Shown piece by piece: positions 11,901 through 25,773 of a stretch of 64,000 nucleotides of DNA. The position numbers were made by a program, and so were the translations under genes. How positions within the stretch are numbered: position 1 is the stretch's first letter; each line of letters starts with the position of its first letter. The notes beneath the pieces were generated by a model. It did not search any database, was not told the origin of the DNA, and worked only from the letters and a program-made list of their open reading frames with translations. Location: the NCBI GenBank assembly GCA_033030425.1, contig JAUFSD010000010.1:744001-808000 (forward strand), written 5' to 3'. Origin of the DNA: Verpa conica (lineage: Eukaryota; Ascomycota; Pezizomycetes; Pezizales; Morchellaceae).

Positions 11901-14900
11901 GGTATCCCGTATGATATGGAAGACATACGATAGGTTACATTGACTTGAGCTGATGCACTATGGAATTCATATCACCAAAAGGCGTCCAAATCGAGACATC
12001 CCCAATCAACTCTCCCCACCATCTCTAGTAAGATCGATTCCCGTTTCATTGGGCTCTTAATCGACACCCTTGCTCAATAATATATCGTAAATTGACCAAT
12101 CTATATTGAAAAGAGATGCAAGCCAAAGTCATGTGTTCTTTTGTGCATTAACCAGGGTCTGTCTTTGGCTGATAAGGATGCCCAAGGTAACGGCAATGAT
12201 GGTGGGGGGCTTCTGGATTGAAAGATCCCCACCAACCAAATCAGCAGAGGGGAGCATGAATTCCGAACCCACCTAAAAGCCGCTAGAATTTGAATAAATG
12301 CAAGATTCACATGTGCTGTAGAGTATCTTGAATAAGCCCTGCGTCCGTTACATATTATAAACCTTCCCATAAGGCCGCAGATCATATCCACTGCCGGAAT
12401 TGGTAACATAATGTGCCAAAACCTTACTTTAAGCGAGAAAAACTGGTGCATATATGACGCCTTTAATTTGCAAAAACAGATTGTAGCCCTCAGCCTGGGC
12501 TTTCGTGCTACTCTGCTCATTTCGATAAAGCTCTATGCACGGCCAGTTAACAGGGGAAGCACGAGGGATAAATTAATAGAAATGAAGCCGTTGACTGGTA
12601 ACGGTTTCGTAAATTAAACATAAGGGTACTAGCTAAAATACGCACAGAGGAACTTCTCCACTTACAGAACCGAGCATAGCACAGGTTTAGGGAGAAACAC
12701 TAGTGCACATGCCTCCAACTTATTCATTTTAAGCTGGACAAGAAGACCAAGGAAGCTAACCCGTTCCCAATATAGATGTAAAACCCAAATTATCTACGTC
12801 GTCATAAGACTTGAAATAATGGGCTCAAGGAGTCACTTGCCTAGGCGTGATACACTAATGTATCTATCATTGCTGCAGAACCCACTCCTCTTCATTTTTA
12901 TACTCTAGAGCCTACGTGACATATATCATCATACGCGTAGTATTTTCCGGGTTGATCCTTTCAGCACTTTGTTGCTATCTTTCTGAGGTATTTTGAATAG
13001 GGCGGGTGGTCCCTCCCGCGGGCTACATGTAGTTTGACAACTTCAGCGGGATCGTAGGGTAGTAGAATTCCCGTGAGCCTTGGCCAAGAACCCAATTTTG
13101 GCTACTAAGTTATCTTTCCTGGGAGTATCCTTGGTGGCAGATGTAAAGCTACTGAATCACTTGATTGTGACACCGTCCAACATTTTAGAAAAATTGATCC
13201 ACAAAGTGCCGCATTGCATGCAGCTGCAGACGTCCGGGAGGCTGGGGGTAAACATCTGAGCGCAACTATGATTTCTTTTTTATTATAGAGAAAAGAAATT
13301 ATTCGGACTGTTCTCCAGCTTTTTCTCGTCTATCTGGTGATACCGGGGAGGCCTAAAAGGTCCTGCATACTGCTTCAGCGAATGATAGCTCAGGACGACA
13401 CTTTTCAAGCCTACTGATCCCACCTCAGCACTACGATCGTTAGCCATCAGCTAGAAGTGATTATCTGTCTAATGTCCGGGGGAGATTACTTTAAACGGGC
13501 TTCATCCCGCACTTTGTAGTAATTGGTTTTATACTAGAAGAAGCATCTAAACATAATCCATGAGGGGTCACAGATTTTACCAGAGAGAGGAATGTCCATG
13601 CAGCACGCTACTGTGTGCCGTAAGACTTAGTTACGAAATATCTTTTTTGCAGGTAAATAAAACCCCTCCTAAAATGAAGAAGTACATCTGGTGAGCCGTC
13701 CCATATCATCAATAAAAAGGATAAATCGAGGTCTAGATTCAGTCGCTTGCGGAAATCGGCTCCGGTCCAGTCTCAACACTCAGCGATCGTATTCCCGGCT
13801 ATTTAACTGGTCGATTTCCAGTAGAGGTGTTCTACTCCTGTAATCCAAATCGCTTATTCTTGGAGGTATTGGAATAAAATGAAATAAACCTGGGTCAACA
13901 GTAGTTATGATCTTCTTAATTCCAAGACTTCCAGTTGCACACTTGTGTTGTTACATGTAGCTTACTTATTGGTGTCACCAACATGAGCACATGTAGTGTC
14001 CCAAAGTGGGTTTATCTCAATCCCCAGACTGTATGAGATTGAAACCCAATCAAGTGGTCAAATACGGAATTAGCGCAACACAGTGAACCAAAGATCGGAA
14101 AGTGGCTTAGTTTTCGTATTTGTTTCGACCCCCCACATCACTCGGGAACTAGGAAGGACCTTCTCGAAGTACGTGACCCGACTAAGGCAGGGCCCTTGTA
14201 GAACCCCACTGTTTTGGAAAGGACCCGACAATCTGGGCCGAAAACCTGTCAAACGTCAGGGTCCCGAAAGATGGAGACCAGGAGGTTCCCAGACTCCACC
14301 CTCGAAACAACGCGAAAAGAGCTTTTGGAATTTCGCTAGCACATGGAATCACGAGTAGAGTGGGTTTTCTATATCGTGCCGATTGATCCGTAAAAAAAAT
14401 ATGATCAAGAACCCGAGGACCCTGGCCCTCTAAATGAGAACAAACATACGAGTGCCGTTTGACATCATATACATCATAGTGTCATCCAAAGCAAGAAGGC
14501 CGGTTGCAAAGTGCTTACTGTTTCATTCATATTAGCGGTCGAAATAGCCGATTACTGATATAGTAAACAAGCTCGGCACCTTAATGTGGGGCTTCCATTC
14601 GTATTTCTATTCTGCATTCTCCCCACTGGACATTCATATGTGAGTAGCTAATATATGGACATATTGTTATCTCCGAGAAAGTACTTGTATCAAACTCCAC
14701 AGAGATAGCTAATTATCCGTACACCAAACTTTAGTTCCTTGACATGGTTATAATACCCCAATAAAATTACCATCAGATCTCTCTGGGGGTTTGACCAAAG
14801 TGCAGGATCCAACAAGTTCAGTCTATATCTCCGGCTGTATATACGAGCGTGTGTCGGAAGTTGGAGAATCTGGTGCTTTGTTGGAATCTAATAAAAATAT

Positions 14901-16008
14901 ATATCCTGACCTTTTATTCAATTTCAAACATCGCCGTCATCTCTCTCTCCAATAAAGAGGATTATACTTCCCGATAAGTTTGGTTTGATGGTTAGTTTCG
15001 TTTCGGGGATCTTTTACGTCTGAGTTCGGGTAGCAATTGCACTGGGCTACTTGCTGCCAGCAAAGGGGTTCGTGGTTGCCAGGTTGCCAGGTTGCCAGGT
15101 TATTTACCCTGTCATGGATTTTCGGCGCCGGTTGACCCTGGCAGGAGGTTCATGCCTAGGCTTGCATCCTCGCTTTAAGTGTGCTCGCTTCAGTCAATAG
15201 CGCAATGCTACATGTACATATGTACTCGAAGCCCTGTTACCAAGGAATTCGGGACGGGACGACCCAATATCATGGTTTTATGCACAAGGCACTTTTGTAC
15301 GCCGATATGGTCACGGATTATCACTCGGGGAATTACTGCTCAGCCATATTCTCCTTTTCCTTTTCCTTCAAGACATGTATCTTTCTATTAGCAGTTCTTT
15401 TGGGTTCTTTTTAGCCCCCACATGTATAATAACCATGGTACTTTCTAGTCCCCGCGATCGCCACCGGGAGCAGCGGGCATCTGCGAGACATGCGCTCCGA
15501 AGGCACGGCTTAAGTGGACCCCACTATAAGTTAAGACAAATATTTACCCAGTAGCATGCGCTGTGACGGTCCTCCAACTCCCCTTGCCCATCATACCTCA
15601 TCCGTTAGAAATGTGCCCCCACGTGCTGCTCCTGACTGCCGTTTCCTAATATTCAAATTGGCTCTTTTTCTCAAGTTCACCCCCCCAGATCTAGGCTAAA
15701 CAGATTCTTTTTGGGAACTCGTAAGTTACTAAGCTAATAATCGTGGGGGAGGGGGGGTTAACAAACAGGCTTTTGAAAAACCCAGAAGCGATAAACTCGC
15801 GTATATAGTTCCTTTGAAACGCCTCTAATCATCTTAGCTAAATTATCCTCTCTCCGTGGATCCCATAAGAAAATGTGCGCATACGGCGCAGATCATGATA
15901 TCACCCGTTATTGGCGGGTTTGTAGCCGTTGGTAAAATTCTCTTCAGAAACTTGGGGGTGTGACGTTGGAGGGTGTCCGGACGCGTATAAAGCTAGTTTA
16001 GAGTAGTA
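8932..16008. other. Gene desert upstream of the velvet gene
   Basis: The first ~300 bases are presumably the velvet promoter. I find no family-recognisable coding sequence, tRNA B-box or rRNA in the rest. An A-rich block lies near 10140-10230. A short tandem repeat sits at 15074-15101. Palindromic TACATGTA octamers occur at 11689, 13024, 13952 and 15209. Small open frames show no codon-like pattern and no splice partners that I could join. Confidence 0.55.
15074..15101. repeat. 8-bp tandem repeat (GGTTGCCA)
   Basis: The unit GGTTGCCA is present three and a half times, head to tail, in non-coding DNA. Function unknown; it may be a simple slippage product. Confidence 0.8.
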
Positions 16009-16279
16009 CTCGCGTCAGGGCTAAAGTATTAGGACACCCTGAAAAGAGAGGTACCACAACCAGAGGTTCATCACGCAATATAGAACAGCAATTTCCAGTA
16101 TTACGACTACAAGACAGTATATACCTTGATCTTGACTTAACAAACAGTATTCTAGATTTGTTGCTTGGCCTAAACTCTCTAATAAAACACGGCGGGACAC
16201 AGTAGTAGCAACAGTGCAATACTAGACGCTCAGATCCGTGACACCCTGGTATGTTCCAATGCTTTAGCCCTGACGCGAG
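16009..16279. mobile_element. 271-bp MITE-like element with terminal inverted repeats
   Basis: The ends are inverted copies beginning CTCGCGTCAGGGCTAAAG. The left copy continues as TATTAGGACACCCTG and the right as CATTGGAACATACCAGGG, so the match is perfect for about 18 bases and then imperfect. The inner part of the terminus (CAGGGCTAAAGTATTAGGACAC) resembles the ends of Tc1/mariner-type elements. There is no transposase: a 94-codon open frame spanning the element simply reads through the repeats. I cannot see a clean TA or longer target duplication (left flank GTAGTA, right flank CACGAT), so the insertion may be old. The Tc1 link is inference from the terminus only. Confidence 0.65.
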
Positions 16280-18772
16280 CACGATGCAATCATAGGTAAT
16301 TTTTTATACAGGGAGGTGTCGGCCGCGCTGCCATATTGCAGGTTGGAATGTAGAGTTACAAGGGTACTTGTCGGCAAATTCTCATATATAAATACATCAA
16401 ATTATGGGTCCAAACTCTTGGTGATAATCTTTATTTTGATGGCCTTTCCCTCTTGCAATTACGCGCTACCTGAGAGGAGGGGGGGGGGGTTGAATTTTGA
16501 TTATCTTCAACCCTACAACAGCGGTAGTTTTATGAATCTCCGATCTTGACAGATAAATTGATATTGTACTCGTGACTGCCACGAGTTTTACAAGCTTCTA
16601 CTAAATTACTCTGGCTCGAGCGTTCTCGTCTCCTCTAGAGCTCTTGAATCGCCGCTTAGGTAGTCTAGGATCCCGGAGATATTTCTTAAACTGGACCCTA
16701 GCAAATTCCTTTAGAATACATGTACCTTGACATATCACTGTTATAGGGGTGGGGTGTTATAGATCAGCATGTAAAATTGAGCAGAGAAAATTCTCTTACA
16801 CAGCCCCATAGTTGTGTAGAAAGCTGGTGCTACAACCTTCGGGTTATGTACAGTCAGTATGCACAAGTGTTCGTGATGAAACAGGTTTCAGATGGCGCAA
16901 AGCGATCCATAAGGTTATGTTTATCTAAGTCTAAAAATCTACCAAAAATCAACCTCAAAAGGTAATTTATCAGCTAAAATTTCCCTTGGTTCTCTACCAT
17001 CTCATCCACCAAAGTTCCTATTTGGAGCATTTAGTTGCTTGTTCCTATATTTCTACAAAATTTCTAACATAGACCAACATTACCGGAATTCCCCGCTGAG
17101 ACATATTTCGTCATTTTAGACTTGTCTCATCACGAAAATTTCTGCATACTGACTGTACTTATGATAAGGTATTAGTAATAGGGTAAAGCTTGTCATGACA
17201 CGAGTGATAGCCTATGATCGCTCACATATGAATGAATAAATTAATCATAAATACGTATAACAATAGACGAAAAGAAAACCTAAGCATAAATAGAACTAAA
17301 AGAAGGCACCATATTGAACTAGAGACACCATTTTAGTTATTGAGGAACAAAAATAGCCGGTATCCATAACCTGAGTATAAGTAATGTTTATATAATTTTA
17401 CTACAGCACCACTCTTTAACCACAATCCTAGAGAAATTTTTAGAAGCCCTAGAGTGCTCACAAGGTACTGTAGCTGGTACTTGAGTCTATTCACTACATG
17501 TATTGCCTACTCAAGAGTCTTTGCTGTAACGACTGTTGTACTCATCGGTCTAGGGTGTCGGTTATTTTTGTCCCCTGACAATAATATGTAATAAAATTTC
17601 TACTAGCCGAAGCTAAGTCAGGAGACTGGAAGGGAAGGGGGAATAATTCAATATCTGCTCGCGCAGTCGGGCTGAAGCCCCACTGGTAAAAGGGGTAATG
17701 ATCTGAGAACCTGTCAATATTACGCACTGGCCAGATGGTTGACTAAGCCCTGGCTAACTCAATTTCCATGTACTTATGATTAATTCATTCATTCATTCGG
17801 CTAACTCAAGTGTCTCTGGAGCATGGTATCAGGGAACGCCGTGTCTTTCTACGAGGTCACTTTGTAAGCCTGCGTATGTGCCGTTAGCCAACTCCAATAA
17901 TTTTATTGATTTATTCCTTGGGAAGACGAAACCCAACGAATGGTTGGCCTTAGGACTCAAGGCGCATTATATTATAGCCTGTGGGTAGAATGTGATCGTA
18001 AGAATCTAAAGACATAGCACTCTATATTACCGTATTCCGGAAGCTCTTGACGGCTGCGGGTACACATCTTTTTTGGAGTTTGCAGATTAATTATCATATT
18101 TGTTAACGTGGCTTCACTTCAGCCGTATAGATATAAAGTGAGAATGTGATGGTCTTAGGTGTCGTACGCTTCTACCATAGGTGGACTGGAGCTCGGAGGT
18201 GTGCAAAGCGATGCATGCGTATCGCATAGAGGATCTTATAATCCTACAAACCTCGTCAAGGAATTGAGGCTATAAACCCAGGAAGGATTCGGGCTAATTC
18301 TATAACCCGTATGCACCCCTCGGAAGCTAGCAGTATATTCTCTCTGGTTTTCATGAGCCCATATAAATTTGTCTAACTCACAAAATATGTATCTGTGTCT
18401 AATAGTATTTTATCAAGGAAATGAAAGAACCACCCTAGCTTGAAAAACAGGAGGGGGCCTGCTGAAGAGTGCTAGAGAAGGACTCTACTGAGAAAATTCT
18501 GATAGAAACCCCCTTGACCTATACCCAAAAGTACAAAAGAAACCACCATAGCACACGCCGCAACCCCTAAAGTAGTAATACTAAATTTTCTCGAAGATGA
18601 AAGTGCGCCAAACAGATAAAAACAAACAAAAACGTAGTAGGAAGAGGGGAAAAAATATACACAACACGGCAAGGCATCCATGTTTACCGAACACCTATCA
18701 ACTCGCCTAGCCTAGACTTCAGGTTCTAGTAGAATCCAGAAGGAGACAAGAATAAGAAAGAAAAAAAAGAAA
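16280..18772. other. Intergenic, no gene seen
   Basis: AT-rich sequence without a recognisable gene. TACATGTA occurs at 16717 and 17495, and an 11-base G run lies near 16480. From about 18420 to 18772 the - strand is T-rich, consistent with the 3' untranslated region of the DOA10-type gene. Confidence 0.55.
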
Positions 18773-21700
18773 TTACAAATCGATAAGATCAGGTGCTGGA
18801 GCCTCCCCTGCAAATCTGGCATCGAAACCAGCATCCTCGGCAGCAGGTAGATCAAAGTCCTCAGCTGGCGCTATAAAATTAGCCGCCGGAGAAACACCCG
18901 CTATCGGCGCCGGCGATATCCCTGTTCCGGCTCCGGCCTCTCCGTGGTTGTGTAACCTTTCGCCTGTTAAGTATACCTCATCCCTAATACTCTGCTTCCA
19001 CGAGTCTACTAATAGCTTCATAGCGTAGCCGCCGGCAAAAAGCAAAAATATTGCGAATACGACAGGGTAGCTGTATCTATACGTTTGGCTGATGGTTGTG
19101 GAAGAGGCATTTTGTACTATACCGTATGTTAGTCTCTGTTGCATTAAAATGAAGGAAATTGAGGTTCTTACGAATAGTATTGACCGCTACAAAGCCAAGA
19201 ACCAACGGCAACAACAATGCTGCTAGCATGAACCCACCAGCCGGTGCAATAAAACACTTCGTAGCCAGCTTCACATCAGGATCCAAGTAGCCCCTCGCTA
19301 CAACGCCTCTGAGCGCTCTAGCCCACGGGCTTTCCGCATCCAACAATAACATCCTCCCCATCATCTTGACATAGAGCACACCTAAAGTCCAATCCTGGAT
19401 AAAGTGGATAACATGTTGTTCACCACTTGAGAAGTATGTATGGATCGGGATAATAACGTAGAACTCAATCATAAGAGCAAATAGCGTTGGCAGGACAATG
19501 GCAAAAGCAGTGAAGACATATGAGATCTTTGCGGCGCGGACAACCCATGCTCTTGTAGCTTTACGGAGATGTTCACTGTCTTTGGCATTTCGAACTCCAC
19601 GGCGGATCCACTTGCGGGCCAGCTTCCATTTCGTTCCGGCATAGAGAATACCCCCAAGGATGTAGACACCTACGCTGAAAGCATAGATATCATTCAGCTT
19701 GACATGGTCAGGTACGAGACGCTTCAAGACAAATCTTCCAAGCAACAAAGGCCCAATTGTCACCGCAATACCTGTTACTGCGGCAAATACCCAAATACCC
19801 AGAACAACAAAACCAATTCGAGTCCTAAACCAAGGCGGAATATACGCAAGCTGAAATTCGCGGGAGTTTGGCCCAGTCGACCCGTCAGCTGGGTCATCCT
19901 TCCCATCAAGACGAACGTTATCCTCTGATACTGGGATGAACACTGTAGATCCTTTTGGTCTCCTGACGGAGTCTGAAGCTGGTGCTCTAACGAACCTTCC
20001 GTCTCTCTGGAAGTACGCTTCGGCTCCACTTTCTTGGACCTTCTTTAGCATCTCCTCCCCTTTGACCGGCTGTTCAACATCGCCGCGCTTTCTCAATAGC
20101 ACAGCAGACCAAGTACGTCTTACTTGATGGCCTTCCTCGTCGGGTTTTCTCTCTCCAAACATGAAACTTGTCAACCTGAGCATCCTAGCGCATTTTTTAA
20201 ACCACCAGTCATACATCTTCTGTAACCCATCCGAAGGCTTGAAGAACTTAACAGCAATAGGCATAAAAAAGTTGTAAAACAACAAGTCGACTGGGAACTC
20301 CAATACAGGCTCATTCGAGGACCAGTGGATAGGAAGAACCTCGTTTGTAGCGAACCAAAGACTCCAGACGACTCCACCAAGGCAAACAAGTACCAAGACA
20401 CCATATATAAGGGCACTGAAACCTATCTTTCGGAGCTGCATTATGACTGGCCGATCAAGTACGTCTTTGACTGGATGAAATGTCGGATCATCAGGGTCAC
20501 GAATAAAATCTAGCGGTTTCCGTTAGTAAACTTGAACTATATGTAGTATATGGGATAGGACCCACAAAGGACACCAGATCTCATAATCTTTCTGCACATT
20601 GAGACAAATAGGGCAAAGTGGAACATGTAGCAGGTTCCCACAAACCAGTGTACGAAGATACTGGTTAGTGGAAAATCCACAAAGAACTGTATTCTCGACA
20701 TGATAGTCACACCTTCAAACAATGGCAAAAGCGCCGCGTCTGTAAATTGTTAATGTCTTGATCAGGTAAATAGTGGTGTATGATACTTACCAAGAAGCAA
20801 TCCACAGTATAACGGAAATACAAACATCTCAATTCCAATTATAAGTACGACCTTCATGACCCCACCTGCCTGCTGCAAAAGTTCGACGGCGAGCTTCTCT
20901 ACCCCCCTGGGTCCATCGGTTCTTTTCCTAGCATTCTGTAGGTAGATTGCTCCAAGCATTGTAAAGAAAGCGTAGCCAAGAAAAACTGCTGCAACTCTAT
21001 CCCATACAGACCATTCATAGACAGGATAAGGCTCATCAAGGTTAAACACAGCAATTTTCGGGTGAAGAACTGCGGTAGCATTGCGTTGAATAAGACCAAC
21101 GACCTTTTCGAGTTTGGAGGTGATGAAGGCGACTGGTGATGAAACGTTAACACCCCGCACTTCCAAGTCTTGCAGATATGATACTGTATATGTTTCGTTG
21201 GATTGGCTTAAGCCCATCTTCTCTGCACCCCATGCAATACCTACAGAAACTTTTGACCAGCCCTGCCTTGTTACCCACGATAGTGGTGGGACACCAGACG
21301 ATGGGAACTTTCTGATGGTGGAGTAATTCGATTCGAGTATGGCAAGTTTGTGAATAACTCTGTTCTTACCGTCCATCGCCCAATCTCTGAAGAGTCTCGT
21401 AATAGCTGTGCTTTTGTACATCTCTGACATTGCTGGTATGACATACCCCATAAGTTTCATGACGAATCGACCAAGCTGATCTAACATCAAGAGGAATGAA
21501 AAGAGAAGGCATGTAGCAGAGTCGACGACAAATTCGGCAGAAAACGAGACAACAGTAATTGGAACAACGAATAAGAACATTATAGGATGTGACTGTAATT
21601 TGTTAATTAGTAGCGTCCAGTGGTATAATTTCATAAGTCAACTTACCAGGATAATCATACAGATCTTTCCTGTGACATAAGGGAAAGCTACCCCAAGTGC

Positions 21701-24504
21701 CACAGTAGCTGTGATTAACACACTGCTGATCGCTGCATTTTGTACCAACCCAGCAATTGGCCCTCGCATCCCGATCAATTCCATAATACCATCAAAATCG
21801 TCTGCAGCATCTTCATCTGCAATAGCCTGTTGCACATCTGGAGGAATTACAGCATCATCACCGGCCGCGGGAATATCATCTGCATCTCCTTCATCGTCAT
21901 CGTCATCATCTGTATCCATGTCATCCCCATCTTCGAGGTTTTCGCGGATATTGGGAATATCTCTGTTGGGCTGATCGCCTATGAGCCAATTCCATAAACC
22001 AGCTCCTCTTCCTCTCGCTGCAGCAGCATTTGCTTGTGCAGCATTCTGTGCCCGTTCAGCGTCCAGTTGCATAATAAAAGCGTCTACTAGTTCAGCTCTC
22101 ATGAGTTCCTGCACGGCTGGGTTTGCAAGCCCGATAGGGAGTTGTACGGCTTGACCATCAAGATTTGCTATTGGTTCGGGATGTTGGTCTAACGGTGCTG
22201 TTTGTGAATCGCTGGTAGTGGGGGTAGAAGGTTGGGTGGAAGAATCGCTGTTTTCTACCTCAGCTGCCGATATCGAAACCTCTCCCGTATTAAAACCTCG
22301 TGATGAGGGTCGGTCCATTCCAATGTCTTCATCCTCGTCTGAGGCGGCTAGATATCCTAGCGAATAATCGTCATGATATGGCTCATCTTCCGATCCAAAA
22401 CTGACATCTTCCATTTCCTGGGGAATTTTCATGTCCATGACCTTTCCTTTTCCCTTATTTCTTGGTGCTTGGTCCTCTAATTCCTGATCTTCATCATCCC
22501 AATGGTCTGGAATCTCTTTCTCGGGTTGTTTTCCGTCGACGATTTCGTTGAGGTTAGGTTGAACCCCTTGTTGTACTCTCCAAATAGACCCACTCTCATC
22601 GTGAAACTGGTGAGTCTCCCACATATCAGGTAAACCATCAATACTAAAGTGAGAAAACAAGGGTTTAGTAGCCCCGAATATCGGTGATGTTGTAGTGGTA
22701 GATTTATTAGTATAGCTGTCTGGTTTTGTAGAATCAAAATTACTTGATTCGCCGCCAGAATTATCATCAAAAGAGCTTCCAGTAGAGTCACTCTTTCGAA
22801 CATCCCAAGTACTACTACTAGAGCCACCAACCATTCCCGTATCCCCCATATCTATCCCATCTCGGTTTCTAGAGTAACCCTCCCCGAAACTTGGTACCGT
22901 GCTTGAAAACTTAGATGTTTTGTCTCTTGCTGGTGTTCTACTTCCGCTCGAGCTCCCACTTTCTGGGGTGTAGGTATTTTCACGCGGGATACCAAACTGA
23001 AACGTTCGCTCTGTAGACTGTCCAAAATCGTAGGGACTATTCGTAGCCGTGCTTCCAGTACTACCACTCAATCTTGACCTTTCCTCCATCTCCCTTCTCA
23101 CCTCTGCGACTCGTGCCATACCCTCGCGGTCAACTTGCGGCCTCGTAGGGTAGCTCGATGAACTCTCCGAGGAGCTTCCATCATGAGAATGTTCCCTTCC
23201 GCCAAGGACAAACCCTTGGCCATACCTTCCTATATTTTGAGGTGCCTGATTTTGGTTTGTAAAGATATTCTCGAGGCCATTATCTCCAAGTTCGGCGGGA
23301 GCGGGTTGTTCATTTGGCAGGAATCGCCGTCTTCTCGCCCGTGCAATATTCCTGGGCCTAGGAACCCGTGCAGGCTCTTCCTCATCCCCATCTTCATCAC
23401 CCGGAAGAGGTCCAAATGCACGGTCGAGAAGATCTCCATCTACAACATCTTCTCCTGCTGGGATAGGGTCCAAGGGTAGATCATCTGCCTCAGCTACTGG
23501 TTGCTGGTTTTCATCCCCTTCAAGGTCCATTTGTGGTAACATTACCGCAGCCGCACCTCCGGCCAAAGCCGGCTGTTGTTGAACCACCCACTCGCGGATT
23601 AGGAATATGAGTATGAACGAAACAACAATAAGGGCTGTGAGTAGCTGGCCTTCCAGCGTATCTATAATGATGTTGTTAACTGCTTGATATCGAGTAAGAT
23701 TCGAGAATGGGTTTGAGTCGAAGAAAAGCCCATTGGGATAGGTTCCCGAGATTGTTGTATTGCTTAGAGCACTAGCATTGAATGTAGCACCATTGATAGG
23801 GCTCATTTTGCCAGCTAACAACCCAGGGGATAAGAAATATTGAATGATCCCCCGGCCAGTAGCTGGACTGGTCCCATTGCCGGAGAAAGTTGATGATGGC
23901 GGAGATAAGCTAGTTGCGCTTGTAGGCTCCCGGGCAGCGTTTCCCATATAGAATCCCTGCCAACCACCATCACCTATCCAAAACCAACCCCTCCACATCC
24001 ATCGGACGCACCACGGTAGCCACCCCAGCCAAACAAAGCCCACCAGCGCACCTCTAGCCCAGAGTACAATATTTCGAATAAGATGTTTAAACAAACGTTT
24101 TAAGAAGAGTGGCGTGGGGATTGTTAAAGGCATGGCGGGGTCATAGAGCTTTGTAAATTGGAAAGGTGTTTTGCATAGCTCACAATGTTTCTTCTGGGAG
24201 TGTTGGAGCCATTCCATTAAGCTATTTTCAAAACCCCAAAGTTAGCAAGAAAGAGGGGGTGAGAGAACAATCAAGAAGCACAGAAGGGCTGCTACTATAA
24301 AACATACCACTCTTGATGAACAAATTTGATAGAACCGCTACATTTGCAAGGGTGAAATAGTGGCTCATCTGGAGTTCCCTCTGAACGACATATACGGCAA
24401 TGGTCTGGTTCCCCAACGCCTTCTTGGGTTCCGTCGGTGGAAGGATTTGTATTGTAGGCGGGGTCATTCATGACGTCGACCTGCGGATCCGGTACCGGAT
24501 CCAT
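18773..24504 (-). CDS. SSM4: Doa10/SSM4-type ER membrane RING-CH E3 ubiquitin ligase
   Basis: Six exons (24504-24308, 24221-21647, 21592-20791, 20739-20566, 20509-19172, 19116-18773) join in frame to 1809 residues. A RING-CH zinc finger lies at the N-terminus (C36, C39, C53, C55, H63, C66, C79, C82); intron 1 splits the codon of C66. Membrane segments follow at about 110-150 and 259-277. A long acidic, Ser-rich, probably cytosolic insert covers about 290-870. Hydrophobic segments then run to near the C-terminus. The conserved [20 protein letters not shown] segment is rebuilt across intron 4. Doa10 (yeast SSM4, mammalian MARCH6) sits in the ER and inner nuclear membrane and, with Ubc6 and Ubc7, marks misfolded and regulatory proteins for Cdc48-dependent proteasomal degradation. 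Length is normal for filamentous fungi. Introns are 51-86 nt, two with clear TACTAA-like branch sites. Exon 5 ends at a GTAAGA donor, and the TATAG acceptor was chosen because it alone keeps the frame and removes a CTAAC branch site. Confidence 0.95.
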
Positions 24505-25223
24505 GGTGACGGTTCGCAACTGAGAGAAAGGAAAAAGGTCAAAGTTCACGAGCGAAGACAATGAGTAGTAGTAGGAGCCAGTGTTAGTCAGTAGTATGAG
24601 AAGCCAGCGGGAGTGCAAAGAGAGACAATGGGCTTCAGGCAAGCAACGGGTACGGGACTACCACTTAACCGGTGGTGGTAATAGGGTTAATGGGAAGACG
24701 CGAGCTGGCCAGAACTTTGTGGAGAAGGATGACTAGGTGAGGGGGGGCTGAGTGGAGTGCACCAGGAACGGGAGCTCGAAAACGCTGTGCGAAGAGGCTG
24801 CTGCGTGGCCGTGGCCTTGGTAAGTGAAGGATGCAGACGCGGTGGCCGTTACTCTCCGCTGGTCGTCCGGATCCTGACCAGCCCAGCCTGCGCTAGCCTT
24901 GTTACTGGTCCACATTAATACGCCACATAAACGGACTGGATAAATCAGCTGGAAGCGTAAACCAAGGCATGCATGCCCTTGCCCACATGGGAGAGAGAAC
25001 CTGGAGCTAAAAGCGCCTAGCGCCCAATGATATTGCCACAATATTACATCACTATCTACATCTAGTTTATGAAGAAGAGCCAGTCTCAATGGAAGGAGAG
25101 AGCCAAAGATCCTGCTAGAGTACTCTGCTCCCCTCCAAGAGGACACAAATCGTCATCTCATCTATTTCCTTGATAAATACTCGTAAATCTTCTCTCGCTT
25201 AGGATCAATCAACCTATCCTTTC

Positions 25224-25258
25224 TCCCTCTCCCTCTCCCTCTCCCTCTCCCTCTCCCT
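25224..25258. repeat. (CCCTCT)n microsatellite
   Basis: An uninterrupted hexanucleotide tract of roughly six units lies in the shared upstream region of two divergent genes. Polypyrimidine tracts of this kind are common in fungal promoters. Confidence 0.85.
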
Positions 25259-25550
25259 TCACCCTCCCCCCATGTGAAAAGTTGTAAAAGATATCTATAT
25301 ATACTCTGGGATGAGCCTGCCATAATCTTCGGTTAGAATAAACTCAACCTATGCACTCGTTCTAACGGACTGCTCCACTCCCCTCCCTTCACTATCCACC
25401 GTTTGTGCTGATACTGCTGCTGCTTCACGGCCCATCAACCCCTGCCTTTCACCGGTTACGACTGTTACAGGAAGCTCGAGTAGAATACTCCTGCTGTTAA
25501 TGCACGCTGCACCTTCCAAGAGCGTGTTTCATCATACCCATCTGCTCTAG

Positions 25551-25690
25551 CATAAACCTGCCATCTTTTCTTTTGTATTTTCTTGAAAATCCCGGTTCTT
25601 TCCCCTACTTGAGACCCTTCTTCTTCCCTTCCTCCCTTCTTCCCTCCTCTTTCTTTTTCTTCTCAATCTTATCTATTCTTGTGGTCTTCT
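25551..25690 (+). promoter_or_regulatory. Pyrimidine-rich tract before the repeat-protein start
   Basis: About 140 bases of mostly C and T (runs such as CTTCTTCCCTTCCTCCCTTC) end about 85 bp before the ATG at 25774. Such CT blocks commonly precede transcription starts of highly expressed genes in filamentous fungi. The assignment is by position and composition only. Confidence 0.4.
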
Positions 25691-25773
25691 CGCCTTGACC
25701 CACGAACCGCGACGAGAACAGACAACATCACTGTAAAAAGATAGAGATTATTGAAGGAACCTAAAAAGAAACC

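Larger units (their letters stand above)
24505..25773. other. Divergent intergenic region between DOA10 and the repeat-protein gene
   Basis: The two genes are divergently transcribed from this ~1.27 kb. It holds a (CCCTCT)n tract, a TATA-like TATCTATATATAC near 25290-25305 and a long pyrimidine tract (25551-25690) before the + strand start. I see no gene within it; the open frames on the - strand (24733-25146) look fortuitous. Confidence 0.6.

Noticed and set aside
15998..16282. 94-codon open frame on the - strand
   Set aside because: It coincides with the whole inverted-repeat element and reads through both termini; no transposase motif.
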